In this document: piece after piece, positions 1 to 12,145 of the stretch
How positions within the stretch are numbered: the first letter of the stretch is position 1
Layout: the number at the start of each line of letters is the position of its first letter
NCBI GenBank assembly: GCA_023374025.1
Contig: SIJG01000109.1
Span: 251,577-315,576, forward strand
Length of the DNA: 64,000 nucleotides
Source of the DNA: Heterodera schachtii
Taxonomy: Eukaryota > Nematoda > Chromadorea > Rhabditida > Heteroderidae
Reading direction: 5' to 3'
Position numbers and translations under genes: made by a program
Notes under the pieces: model-generated
Database searches by the model: none
Seen by the model: the letters and a program-made list of their open reading frames with translations, nothing else
Told to the model about the DNA's origin: nothing

Positions 1-3000
1 ATTATTAGATGCAAAATGTATGAACGTAATTGCTGAAAGCACCGGAAAGAATTAAAAAAAAATACGAAAAGTTAGAATAGAATAATAGATGCAATAGAAA
101 AATGATTCAAGAAAAAAAAATCGGTGGGTCAACAATCAAAAATTAATTTATACAGAATGAAAAAACAAGTTTTTATTAATAAAATAATAAATAACGGGCC
201 ATAAATTGAGATTAATAATTTTTAAAATATGAAAAAAGTGAAAAATTACTTAATGTCAATAAATTTTAAAAAGTCAAATAAAAATACTTTTGTTTAATTT
301 TAATGTATTACGCCATTTTGTTACCAAAAAAAAAATTTGTTTAAAATCTGCCTAGACATTCTGGATTAACTTTAATAATAAATCGATGAGCTGAAACTAA
401 TGCTTTAAATTGGCAAAAATAAAAATTAATTAAAAATTTAAAGAAGAAAACACTAAGAAAAGTTGTAAAAAGAAATAAATAGCTCTTTCTTGTCGCTACT
501 TTTCTTAATCTTGTTAATTTCTTCATAAATATAATAGTTTATGTAAAAAGGAATTTTCAAAATCGATTAAAAAACTAAAAATTGTTGTTTTTTTACGTAT
601 TTTGTAGGAGATTGTATTAGATTTTGTTTGAAGTTCGTATTAGTTTTTTTTTTTACTAAAGAAGTATTCATTTGAAAATTGACTGGTTAGTTTTTAAATT
701 ACAGATCACAATTAAAAAGAAATGTTTACCTAATTATACTTCTTATAGCTCGTGACAAGATCAGAATGCTTGTTGGACACGTACTATGCATAGTATAATT
801 AGTCTCATAATTTATATATATTGTCAGGTTTTTGATAATAAGCAATAATTTTGTAATAAGCGTTTTCATGATTTTATACGCATTTTTTTGATATAAAAAA
901 TGTTTTGCAACAGTTGGAAATTTTTTTTAAATTTATGAATTAAATTATAAAAAGATCTCGTTAACTTTAAAATAATATTATTTCAATTATAATATTTTTA
1001 TAATTCACTTTTATTTGAAGCGAACAAACTTTTCGAAAAACATAATAAATGAATAAAGCCACCCACAAATTATAATAGATCTAAGTTAATTTAAAATTTG
1101 AGCAGAAGAGAAAATTATAGCAAAAAAAACCTTCATTTAATAGAATAAATATAGAAAATTTAGATGGTAAATTTTGTCTTGAAAATTAAGTATTTTATAT
1201 AAACCATATTTACTTTTTTTTAGGATTTTGTTTAAATTTTTTATTTCTTCTTGCTCAACTTTCCATTTTATGATGCTATTGTGTTTCAACGATGAAATTA
1301 ATAATTATTTTGAGATTTATTATTGCAATACATTGTAAAAATTTGACTAGTTTTTAATTGAGCATTTTATTTTGAGCAATTTCCATTTAGTTAACAATTC
1401 TATTATTTAAAACTCGTATAAATTGGCAGTAAATTTATTAACTACTTGAATGACTTTGGTGACTGAAATTGGGAAATTTTAGCTTTATAATAAATATTTA
1501 TTTAAGAGAAAACGAGAATTCTTATATATAAAATTTATTTTGGTTTCTGACTTTTATAGGAAAGTTCAAAGTTTTAATCAATGTTTTTAAAATTTTCTAC
1601 ATAATCTATTACACTAAAATGTTGGTTATTAAAAAGATAAAATGTAAAAACGATATAGAAATCGAAAAAATGAAATTATTAGTAAATTATTCATTTTTTG
1701 GTTTAAAAACTCAAACTTGTTAAGTAAACCGAACGAACTAACATTTAAATAATGATAATATATTCCTAATGAAAATTTTCAAAAAGAAATATGATCTTTT
1801 AATATTAAAATATATTCATAAGAAAAAAAACTTGAAAAAATCTAACAAAACCAGAATTTCAGTTTAAAATGTAAAGGAAATAAAAATTAAATGACTACAA
1901 TTGTTAATAATCAATTAAGTATTGTAAATAAATTATAATTTTATTTCTTCTTAATAGAAAATTTTCTTTTTGACAAGGCAAATTTGTTTATTTTTTATTG
2001 CGACACATTTACTCTAAAGGCTTATGAAACGAGAAAATATCAAAAAAGAATTTATTTAAATAAGAAAAGTTCAAAAATTAACCTATAAAAATAAATTCAT
2101 GATTTGAAAAATTCTAATAAAATATTTTATTAGATTGAATGGTATAAGAAATGTTTATTAAATATTACTAAATAAAATACAGAATAATATGTCAGCTTTT
2201 CCATTATGGAAATTCTTTTTTGTAGCATGCAATGATCTGCTATTTTTTAAATATTAAAAAAAATTTTAATACAATTTTTTAATTATTTTACAAATTGCTT
2301 TTTCTAAATTAACTAATATTTTAAAAATTTTTGCTTCCATGAGCCAGAACATTATTTTTTCATGGTCATACGATGAATGATTTGAGCTTTATTTTTATGG
2401 AAATATATTAAACCGTCTATAATTTTTTTTAATTAAGTTTACATTAAGTAAAGTTGATAAATAAATAAAAATAGATTATAATGTATAAAGCCACGGGTCG
2501 AGTAATATTTAATTAATGATTTATTGGAGCTAAACAGTTTTTGTTTTATTTTAGAAATTTTAATTATTTAAAATATGTACATGACAAGATAATAAAAATC
2601 AATTAATTTTCATAAATTCATCTTTTAATTTTTTGCAGAGTGAAAGTGCGAGTGCGAATCTAATTTCTTTTTCATGATTGGCGCGGCGCATTTGGTATAA
2701 ATTTTTAAGGAAACATTTGTTATGGAAAACTGCGAATCTCAAAATTTATATTATATAAAAGCATTATTGGGACTAAAATTATATGCCCAGAATAGTTATG
2801 AAATAGAAATCTATATTAGTAAAGCTAAATAACTGTAAATAAATATTGCTTGTTGGAATATACGTTAAAAAGGAAAATGAAACATTTTATTCTTTTGAAC
2901 AATAATTCAAAAAGTAATCCTTTGTATCACGAATGTAGAAACGCAGAAATATGAATTAAAATTGTAATAAGTATAATATAATATAAAGAATTCATATTTT

Positions 3001-3196
3001 TATATAATCTTATTTTTGATATAAGTATGATTTAAATGGCATTTTTATTACAGTGACACGGGCTAAATGACATTTTTTTCTCATCATCAACAAGTTTACC
3101 TTTTTAATGAGATTTATTCAAACGAAAACTAAATCATTACCTATTATAAAATAATAATCAAACAACAAATTTTAACTATGAATCATTACGATAAAG
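1..3196. other. AT-rich intergenic DNA, nothing recognised
   Basis: Very AT-rich, low-complexity sequence with many A and T runs. The longest open frames are around 60 codons, Phe/Lys-rich and without recognisable motifs, so I call no gene. I see no tRNA-like cloverleaf and no transposon termini. The only locally less AT-rich spot is near 2640-2690 (alternating GTGCGAGTGCGA and a short GGCGCGGCGC), too short to interpret. Confidence 0.6.
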
Positions 3197-4025
3197 ATGG
3201 ATCCTTGGATGACTAACTTAATCACATAAGTAACAACTTTATAGGCAGCTAGCTATTTATAAAATTAAATAAAGAAAATAAATATAATTTTATTAAAATT
3301 AAACGACAAATGATTTTTTCTTGGACAACCCATGCAGAGAAGTATCGCAATATTTAATAAAAGCAACATAAAATATTTGTTTAAAAAAATAAATCGGTTT
3401 TATCAAACTAAAATAAGAAACACTAAGATTTAATATTACACATAAAACAAGAAATTCTATGAATTAAATTATTAATAAATGAATGAAAAATTAATAAAAT
3501 TAAAAGTTAAAAATTTATATCCAAAAAACGCTTTTTAATTTTTAATAAAGATAAAAAATGGATGATCATTATCCAAATAAATTAAAAATGAAAGAAAATA
3601 AAGAAAATTTTGGCTTTATTTCAAAAACATTAATAAATGTCTAAAAAGAAAAATTATTCATAGTATTCCATTTGCTGTATTAAATTTCAATTATCTAGTA
3701 TTTTAAAAATATATAAATATAACTATCACAAGAATTAATAAAAAAGTAAAACTAAAAATAAAAATAATATTGTTGTATTTTTTACAAGTTAAATATGATG
3801 AGCTATTTATTGGATGGACTCAGCGATAGTAGGACCGAATGGGTCTGGACAATTAATTATTGGCCCAATAATAATTATATTTATCAGTTTCCGTGCGAAC
3901 CAAAAGTTGAATCTTTTAGAAATTACTTTTTAATAAGCTACAAGCAGAAGATTTATAATACATAATTTTAAAATAATATTTAAAAAATTTCCATTAATAA
4001 TAAATATTAAAACAATGTAAAAAGC
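3197..4025 (+). repeat. Left arm of diverged long inverted repeat
   Basis: This stretch is similar to the reverse complement of 11505-12145. Anchor blocks are 3197-3325 (contains GTAACAACTTTATAGGCAGC, whose reverse complement is at about 12091-12110), 3740-3835 (contains GGACTCAGCGATA, mirrored near 11692-11704) and 3940-4020 (contains TCCATTAATAATAAATATTA, mirrored near 11519-11538). The middle, 3330-3740, aligns only with gaps. The arms lie about 7.5 kb apart. It is either two old copies of one dispersed repeat in opposite orientation or a decayed palindrome. No coding potential is seen. Confidence 0.75.
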
Positions 4026-5954
4026 TCACAAATAATGTTTTTTAAATTCTGATTAAAAATCAAAGAATTTATCGTAATATATTAATTAATATCTAATAAA
4101 ATAATTATTATGACTTGGACTTCAAATTTAATATTCTTACAAAAGATAAAATCACGATAAGTCTGATAACGAAAAACAATACGAAATAAAGTTAATCGTA
4201 TAAAAACCTAAATAAAAAATTCAAAACACTGTCAGATTAAGTGTTAATAATAAATAACAAAATTAATATAATAATAATAATAATAAAAAAATTGGAAATT
4301 AGAGTGGAACCTGAAAAAGATTACTTCATGGTGTTCAGTGTGCCAATTTGCTGAGAATTTTGGTTAAGAGCTTTGTAGTCAATTTTCAAGAAATTAGCTA
4401 AAAGTATTTAATAAAACTATTAAAAGCATATTAAGACCACTTTCTCTTCCCTTATCAACATTTTACTCGTTTAATTTATAAAAATATGGAATATAGTTAG
4501 AATTAGAAAAAGTAATTAGTACATATGCAAAAAAATTAAATTAAAAGAGATGTGGAGCAGCTATTGTTAATTGGCATAAAGAAATGAAAGATATCTAAAA
4601 TATTTAAGAGTTAGATAGACTTAGCGCAAATAAGTAAACAATATTTTTAAAGCAAAATCATAATTTTTACTATTTTAAAATAAATATATGATGGAGCCCA
4701 CATATTCCACGAATTTATGCAAAGCGTAGAACTGCTGAATAAGTAGGTGGTAAAACTCTAGGTGGTAAAAGTTTCGTCAACACGTGCTTTTTTTTGTTTT
4801 TTGATTTATTTATTTTTTTTATTTTTTTTAGGTTTAATTTTTTTTTTCTATTTTCCTTACCTTTTTAGAAAGTAATGGTTTTTTTATCCTTTTGGTTATT
4901 GAAGTTAATTTTTTTTAGTTTTTTTTCTATTTTTTTAATTTTTTTCTTTTAAAAATTTCAATGTTTTCTCTTTATAAATATTTTTTTTTCTTTTTTTTTG
5001 TTATTGGATAAAATTAATAAATTGCATGGTTTAAAAATTACATTCAGAAAATATATAAAATAAATGAATAGATGTTAAAAATATAAAAATAAATAAACTA
5101 AATATCAAAAATTTTTAAATCTTTATAATAATAAAATGATGAACAATTTGAGAATTTTTAAATACTCAAAAATAATATGGCAATAATTAGAAGGAATTGT
5201 ACTCATAAGCTTGGGAAGGCATGTTGAAATCCGCAAACCAAGTGAAAGGTTAAAATATAAAAAATAAAATAAAATAAACAAAACTTTAAAATTATATAGC
5301 TCTAATTTGTAAGACAAGCAAAAAGTTGATTTTAAAAATACTTCATTTAATTTTATTAAAGTTCTTTTAGCTTCAAAAAGATTTTAAATTGTTGCAAGAA
5401 TTGTAGATAAACATTGTCCTATGCAAACAAATTTTTTCACCATTATTGCGATTTTATCGTTTATATATTTTACTTTGATTTACTAAATGAATATTTTATA
5501 ATTTTCATGCATAAAATCAATAATGTTAATTGTTTTAGATCGAATAATATATTCATTATTTAATTCTTGCATCAATAAATATATCATTTTATCATAAAAA
5601 GTTATTTGTTTCCGTTTTAATTAAAATTTAAATTGATTTATTTTAATGTTCAATTTGTATTGCGTTAATTCAATAGCAAATTAGATATTTTTTAAAGTTT
5701 TTTTTAATTTAGACATTCTTTAACTCTAAGGCTATTCATAGTTTTGTTTTTAACATTTTCGCGTTCATTTTGTTCCACATTCTCACGCCTCTGTCAGAGA
5801 CCACAATCTACCTCTTCTCTGAGCTTTTTGAGCCAGGGAAGTGAGATAAAATGAATTTTAAATTAAATAATTTTTTTTTAATTACTAGAATTTTGAATTG
5901 ATAAAAACTAATTTTATTTTGCCTTTTATACAGTTTTTTAAATTGATTGCTATT
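4026..5954. other. AT-rich intergenic DNA with T-rich tract
   Basis: There are no credible genes. A strongly T-rich tract occupies about 4785-5000, made of T runs of 5-9 broken by single A, G or C. Just before it, AGGTGGTAAAA is duplicated in tandem at about 4745-4772. A slightly GC-richer patch at 5775-5850 has no open frame or motif that I recognise. Confidence 0.55.
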
Positions 5955-6232
5955 ACCATTTTATAATTATGACATTTATATAAATATTTTAAAACAGTGA
6001 TTTGATTTGTTTAATTGAAGTCTTGCGCAACAATTTAACAATATTACTTACTTATCCTTTAAAATTATGATTTTATTCATGCTTATATTCAAAAAATAAA
6101 TTTTTTGGAAATTTTTAAAAATTATCATTTTTTGGTTTCAGCATGACTTTTGCTCTAGTTTTATAAAATTAAATTATTTTACATCAATATTATATTGTTT
6201 TATTTTTAAGTTCTATCAGCATAAATGTAAGA
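5955..6232 (-). repeat. Dispersed repeat copy carrying an empty transposon site
   Basis: The reverse complement matches 34280-34388 joined directly to 35179-35370, at roughly 85% by eye. Shared anchors include TTGCGCAAGACTTCA, GAATATAAGCA and CTAGAGCAAAAG. The 790-bp foldback element present at 34389-35178 is absent here. The corresponding site is GCTGAAACC on the minus strand (6134-6142), against GTTGAAACG flanking both ends of the filled site. This copy therefore preserves the pre-insertion state. No coding function is visible. Confidence 0.8.
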
Positions 6233-7159
6233 CCAAATTTTTGCATTTGTTAATTGAATATGGAATTGAAAAAAAATTAATTTAATGTTAATCAAACTAA
6301 TGTGCAAATCAGAAATTATATTAATATACGTCAAGAGATTTATTATAAATGTTATGTCTAAATTATAAAAATATTAAATGTTTTATAGTAAGAAATCATA
6401 AAAACAATTAATCTTGAAATATTTGAAATCCGCCTATGTAATGTGTTTTCCATTTTTTGTTTTTTTCTATCTGTACAATTAAAAAAAAATTAAACTATAA
6501 ATTTAATGGCAGATTTTCAATTAATACAAGAAAAATATATTAAATTTTTTCGATAAAATTCTTTTTATTTATAATATAGATTTATTTAAAGTATTATTTC
6601 AAAAATTAGAAGACACAACTTCCATAATTAAAAAAATATTTAAAAATAAAAAAGGACGGGTAAAATAAGAATTAATGACAAGTACTGCGGACGATTTGGT
6701 TAACAAAATTGAATAAAAATCTTTAAAAAATAATGACAGTCAATTATTGTTTAAAAATTAATATAAAATTAAATAAAAAACACAAAATATATATTATTTT
6801 TGAATTAATAAATTTTTTTTGTCTCGTTGTAATGACGTCTGCTGTCATAAATTAAAATAATATTTTTTTTAAGTAATTTATTTGCTTCTTTAATTTTTAA
6901 ATGTTTCTTTATTGTCTCTTTTCACTATTAATTTTATTTTTTTTTAATTATCGTTATTTTTATTTTGAAGTTATTATAAGTAACTTTTTAATTTTATTAT
7001 TAACATTATTTTTTATTTGTTTAAGTTTAAGACTTTTTGTTTTTATGTTTATTAAATGGTATAAAAATAACCTAAATATGTTAATAATAACATTTTAAAA
7101 ATTGATTAGGGATTTTTCAGGGGCATTTTCAAAAAAATTTTTAGATTTTCAGTATTTAC
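6233..7159. other. AT-rich intergenic DNA, nothing recognised
   Basis: AT-rich sequence with only short frames. A 65-codon Phe/Leu-rich frame at 6901-7098 is what T-rich DNA gives by chance, and I do not call it. No RNA gene or transposon end was recognised. Confidence 0.55.
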
Positions 7160-7795
7160 CGTAAATGCTCTAATTATCTCCCCGGGGGGATTATTGTTCA
7201 ACCTCTCCAGAAAGGGGGGGATTATTAGATACGGGGGGATAAATGGAGACGGTAGGATTATTTTTTGACCGATTTCTTTACTGAAAATTTTTTTTGATCA
7301 TTTCGCCAAAAAATGTTATCGCTTCATAAAAAAACATTTTTTATTGAATTTTTGTTAAAAGATTTCTGAATTTTTAATGAAAAATGCCTAAATATTTACC
7401 AAACATTGACCATAACACCTTATATATTGAACAAATGAACCTTATTTTACGTTTCAGAAAATTTGGAACATTTTTTGAGCCCGGGAAATAATTTTTGGAA
7501 ACTCATAACTCATTTCAGGTTTGAATTGGATAGTGTTAGTGGAACAGAGCTTAAAAAATAAAGAAAATCCGAAGAATTTATGTATTTTATTTGGTTTTTC
7601 TAACTTAAAGATGAAAATGAATGTTGAAGTTGGGTTCTCCGACCTTGAAAACCCCCATAAACATGTTTTTACGAGTTTTTAGAATAAAACAAATTTTTTT
7701 CTGAAAAAATAAAATTCTATTTATCGCCCGGGGGGATAAATGGAGACGGGGTGATTATTGTTCAACCTCCTCAGAAAGGGGGGGATTGGCTAAAA
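7160..7795. repeat. Repeat element with two rearranged G-run modules at its ends
   Basis: Both ends carry the same two modules in swapped order. Module A is GGGGGGATTATTGTTCAACC followed by CTCCAGAAAGGGGG. Module B is GGGGGATAAATGGAGACGG. The left end (7183-7260) reads A then B; the right end (7729-7790) reads B then A. The ~470 bp between is AT-rich with scattered GC patches (GAGCCCGGGAAAT, GGTTCTCCGACC). No open frame is present, so it is probably a non-autonomous transposable element or its decayed ends. Terminal inverted repeats and a target duplication were not found, so the outer boundaries are approximate. Confidence 0.5.
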
Positions 7796-8384
7796 GTCCA
7801 TATGTTTTTTGTACGTAAAAAACTCGCTCTGATTGAAAATAAAAATAATAAAAATTTAAAATTGAGGACAAAAATTTGTTTAGACCTATTAAAAATTTAA
7901 TTAAAATAACATTTTATATGCAAGTTCAATCAACATAATAATGATTATCAGTATAAATTTTATTCAATATCTTAAGTTCTCACATTTTGGAAAATAATAA
8001 AAAAAATTATTACATTTTTTTATAAAACATAATTCTTTTTATATTGATAATTTTTTAATTTATGATATTTTATATTTTACTATATTTATATTTTTATTTG
8101 TAAATATAATTTTATATTTTTGCATTTAACCGTAATACACAAATTATTTATAGAATAAATTAAGAATAAAATTAGAGGAAATTTGCTGAAACGTTGAGAA
8201 AATTAATAAATTTAATATAAATTATTTCATATTATAAGAATTATATCATTAAATGTTATATAAATTATTGAATGAATAATATTTCTAATTTTTAATAAAA
8301 ATCAAAAATATATGAAAACAAATTCTTGATTTTTTGAAAATTTTGAAAAAACCCAATTTTGCTTGTTTTTTAATACATATATAC
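7796..8384. other. AT-rich intergenic DNA, nothing recognised
   Basis: AT-rich sequence without credible open frames, RNA genes or transposon termini. Confidence 0.5.
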
Positions 8385-8957
8385 TAGAGACCGGCATTTT
8401 CCGATTATACGGATAAGGGTAAGGGTTACGGGGCTTGACATCAATACGGGTCACGGAATTGCTGGCTTAAAACCCGTAAAACCCTCAACCCGTACTAGAA
8501 AATAAAACCACTTTTCTTAAGAACCAATGGGTTCTCTACCCACCCACTAAGTTCCTAGGAGTTGTCAAATAGAAACGAATTTAAGCAATTTTCATAAAAA
8601 CTTCGACATATAGTTATTAAATATTAAATATAATTCTCAATTTTAATGTATTAGTATGATGTATTTTGAGGATAAAAATCTCGTAGAAGATAGTGTATCA
8701 CTTTATTTGAATAGATTTATTTTTATATTTTAAAAAGTAATATTAGAGTTAAACTTTATAAAGTAAATGCACTATGAAATATAATTTTCTTTCTCATTTA
8801 AACACGGGTTCTTATTTTCTGAAACAGAGTCAAAATTTTCTTTATTTTTTACATAATTGTCTTTAATTTTCTGTATGGGGCCGCACTTAAGCGTGGATAT
8901 TAAAAACAAAATTTGACAGTTGAAACCATTTTGTCGTTATTCCAACCGGCACATCTA
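8385..8957. mobile_element. Possible non-autonomous hAT-like element
   Basis: The left end TAGAGACCGGCATTTTCC and the reverse complement of the right end TAGATGTGCCGGTTGGAA are similar terminal inverted repeats beginning TAGA. That fits the general hAT terminus style, in which elements often begin with TAG or CAG. Just inside the left end are short CGGGT/ACCCGTA-type repeats (about 8400-8495: TACGGGTCACGG, AACCCGTAAAACCC), the subterminal repeat style seen in other elements of this window. The expected 8-bp target duplication is not evident, and there is no transposase frame. The boundaries are a hypothesis. Confidence 0.3.
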
Positions 8958-9735
8958 TGTTAAAACATTTTAAAATATTTAAATAATTAATTACAAAATA
9001 AATGATGCTATAGTGTGATTATAATTTGGAGAAAGTGAGCAAAATGTTAAAAATTGAAAATTTTAAACCTTAGGTTTTATTGCAAGTTTAATTTTAAAAT
9101 TGATTTAAGGACAAGTACTTGAATGAGCACCATTCAAAATACAATTGTGAAATTATACTATTTAAAAAAAATTTTTTGTTAATAGTTTAATAATTTTATC
9201 CAAACATAGGGCATGATTTTCCGACATTTTAAGCTATTTGTAGTAAATTTTTTTTACAAAAATGGAGGTATAAAATATGTTTGAACGATTTAAATTGAAT
9301 TTTATTAATTGATGTAATTGTCATATTTAATTCGTTTAAAAAGTCATAATCGTGAGTTAGGTCTTATAAATCGACACTAAATCTGTTAAGGTATTCACAA
9401 TTAGACGTGGATGTTATATTCAAAATCAATGTCTAAACTTTTTGCTATTTTTAATTTTTGTTTGTTGGTAATTATTTTGTACTTTTATAAATTTATATTT
9501 TTCTCTCAATAATCCATACTACTAATTCAATCGCGTACGTACGTTTTTAAATTTGATTTTTTATTGACACGAAAACTTGCAAAAAATATAAAAAAATGAA
9601 ACTGGCCGAAAATAATTTTTTCAAAAAGAAATAAAAGAATGCAATAATATGTAAGGAATTTTTTACGATTATTAAGCTTTAGCTTAATTTTTTTTAATCG
9701 AATTTTTTATATAAGTCATTTTTTGTTAGTTAGGA
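8958..9735. other. AT-rich intergenic DNA, nothing recognised
   Basis: AT-rich, no credible open frame. CGTACGTACG (9533-9542) is a short palindromic alternating run and probably trivial. Confidence 0.5.
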
Positions 9736-9985
9736 TTGAGAGAGAAGAGAGAGTAAAAGAAAAGAAAAGAGAGAGATTGAGATGATAGAGAGAAGAGTTG
9801 GAGAGAAAGGGAGAGAGATAAAAGAGAGAGAGAGAGAGATTAAAAGAGGGAGGGAGAGAGAGAGAAAGAATGCGGAAGAGAGTTAAAGAGGAAAAGAGAG
9901 AAAGGAAACGAAAGAGAGTTAACGGAAAAGAGAGAAATAGAGATAGAGAGAGAGAGAATGAGAGAGAGGGAGAGAAAGACAGAAA
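9736..9985 (+). repeat. Polypurine (GA-rich) low-complexity tract
   Basis: About 250 bases are almost purely A and G on the plus strand, made of GAGAGA runs broken by AAAG, GTTA and ATGA interruptions. The 94-codon minus-strand frame across it (9840-10124) is a Ser/Leu/Phe simple-repeat translation and is not called as a gene. Such mirror-like polypurine DNA can form triplex (H-DNA). Confidence 0.85.
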
Positions 9986-10072
9986 AGCTCAGAATTTCAA
10001 AACTGTTTTTCTTTATTATGGAATAATAATTTGATAACCTTTTATTAAAATTCTTGAAATAGACCGGAGCGG

Positions 10073-10097
10073 TTGGGAACCGCGTAGCGGTTCCCAA
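10073..10097. repeat. Perfect 11-bp inverted repeat with 3-nt loop
   Basis: TTGGGAACCGC, spacer GTA, then GCGGTTCCCAA: an exact stem-loop in a small GC-rich island (10061-10107) inside AT-rich DNA, about 90 bp downstream of the polypurine tract. In RNA it would be a very stable hairpin. It is not a bacterial-type terminator, since no T run follows. It may be the terminal hairpin of a mobile element or a structured RNA fragment. Confidence 0.8.
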
Positions 10098-10107
10098 GCG
10101 CTCGTCA

Positions 10108-11262
10108 GATTTTAAATTTATCAATAAAAATTTTTTTTTAATTTTCTTAATCTATTTTCATGCTTTAAACGGCATTTTATTTCAAAATAAAAAGAAAGCG
10201 TTAATAATTGCTTTTTCATTTCCATTAATTACAAGGATTAAAAATGTGCAAGAGAATAATTAATAAAAAGTATTATTTAAAATATTTTTCAATATTGTTT
10301 AAAAAGTTTTTTTTTAAATATAATTTTACAAATAGCCTGACGAATCGAAGTATTTGTTTAATTTTTATCAAATTTTCAGATTTTACTTTAATTTACAAAA
10401 AATATTGATCATGGGCTCAATAGTTTCAAAAAAACCTTCTTAAAAACTTTTATTTTTAATAGATTAATAATTCGCCTATAATTTTTCCGGTTTATTTTAT
10501 TTTTATTTAATAACACATATTGGTAAAATTAATTTAAATACTTTAACGTAATTGTATTTAGTATTTCAATAATTACTACTTTATTAAAATTACACAAACC
10601 GTATTTGGTTTTATTCTGATTATAGACAGACAAATCTAATTGCTTATTTAATAAAAAGGTTACTTGATCATCTCTGTAAAATTCATAAAAAAATCAGAAA
10701 TAATCTAGGTTTTATTAATATTTTTAATTGTTAAATTATCATTTTAATTAATTTAATTTTATAGATTTTTGTAGGTAAAAGTGAATTTTTATATTTGAAA
10801 TTATACAAAAAGATTTTAGTTTTCCGTCTTATGTAGTTTTATTACATTGTCAAATGCGCTATGCAAAAGCGAATAGGTAGGCTGATAATTTTAATTTTTC
10901 GAAAAAAGTTTTTTCAAATGCCTGTGCATTTATGTATTGATTTTAAATAATTGTTTGCTTCCAGAAAAGCCTGTCATTCTGTTTTGAGAATATAATTAGA
11001 TATTATATATTGTTTTTTCTTAAAAAATCTCAAATATTTTACATCTATATGGCGATAAAAGCTCTTAGAAATATTATTTTTGAATTAACTAATTTGTATT
11101 TTAATAATTTTTATTGATTTATAAGGGCAATTCTTGGCAATCCGGTTTCTTAATAATCATTTATGTAGTCCGTATCGTCAAACATATATTTTTAGATCTT
11201 TAATATAAATAATTTATCTTTTTTCCTTTATACACAAATTAATATTACTTTAAATTATTTTA
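10108..11262. other. AT-rich intergenic DNA, nothing recognised
   Basis: AT-rich sequence with no credible open frames or structural motifs. Confidence 0.55.
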
Positions 11263-11318
11263 TTTACTGTCTTACTGTTGCATATTTAATTTTACTGTCT
11301 TACTGTTGCATATTTAAT
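11263..11318 (+). repeat. 28-bp perfect tandem duplication
   Basis: A 28-bp unit (beginning TTTACTGTCTTACTGTTG) occurs twice head to tail at 11263-11290 and 11291-11318 with no mismatch. The lack of divergence suggests a recent replication-slippage event. Confidence 0.85.
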
Positions 11319-11504
11319 TCTCTTTGTTTCAAGTGACTTTAATAAGTAATTAGATTTCGAGTTTAACTTTGTAAAAGTGAACAGAAGAAGTGAATGAAGG
11401 GAGGATGAGGAGGGGTATTTATGCAAAAATAAATGAGGGATCAACAGTGTATGTGTGGAGGGGACAAAAGATAAAAACATAATGCCACACATATTTAAAT
11501 GGTC

Positions 11505-12145
11505 TCCCGAACATTTTTAATATTTATTATTAATGGAAATTTTTTTAATTTATTTTAAAATTATATATATTTTTTTCTGCTTGTAGCTTATTTCAAACAA
11601 TTTCTGAGATTCAACTTTGATTCTCACTAAAATTGATAAATTAAATATTATTTGCCCAATTAATTGTACACAAATATCCATTCGTCTGCATATCGCTGAG
11701 TCCATTCAATAAATATGTTATCATTTTTAGTTGTAAAAAATACAACAATATTATTTTTATTTTACTTTCGCTTTTTAATAATTCTCATGATGGTTATATT
11801 ATATAAATTTTAAATTACTGAATAAATATTAATTTTTAATAATTATGAATAATTGATAAATTATAAGAATTTTTAATGCTTCTTTTATTTTTTATGCTTA
11901 TTTTTTGTTAAATTACATAAAATTTTTGACGTTAATAGAAGTTTACCGTTTATAAATTTTAATTAAAGTTTTTTTGTTATATAATAACTTGTTATTTTTG
12001 TTTTAATATTCTTAACATAATTCAAAACAAAAAATCATTTGTCGTATTAATTTTAATAAATTATATATTTTTTCTTTATTTAATTTTATAAATAGCTGCC
12101 TATAAAGTTGTTACTTATGAGATTAAGTTAGTGATCCAAGTGTCC
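11505..12145 (-). repeat. Right arm of diverged long inverted repeat
   Basis: The reverse complement of this stretch aligns with 3197-4025. Conserved blocks include ATAGCTGCCTATAAAGTTG (about 12092-12110), TCGCTGAGTCCATTCA (about 11691-11706) and TCTGCTTGTAGCTTATT (about 11576-11592). It is shorter than the left arm, mostly because the central part (11760-12020) has lost or never gained about 150 bp. No genes are visible. Confidence 0.75.

Noticed and set aside
9840..10124. 94-codon minus-strand frame over the polypurine tract
   Set aside because: Ser/Leu/Phe simple-repeat translation of GA-rich DNA.
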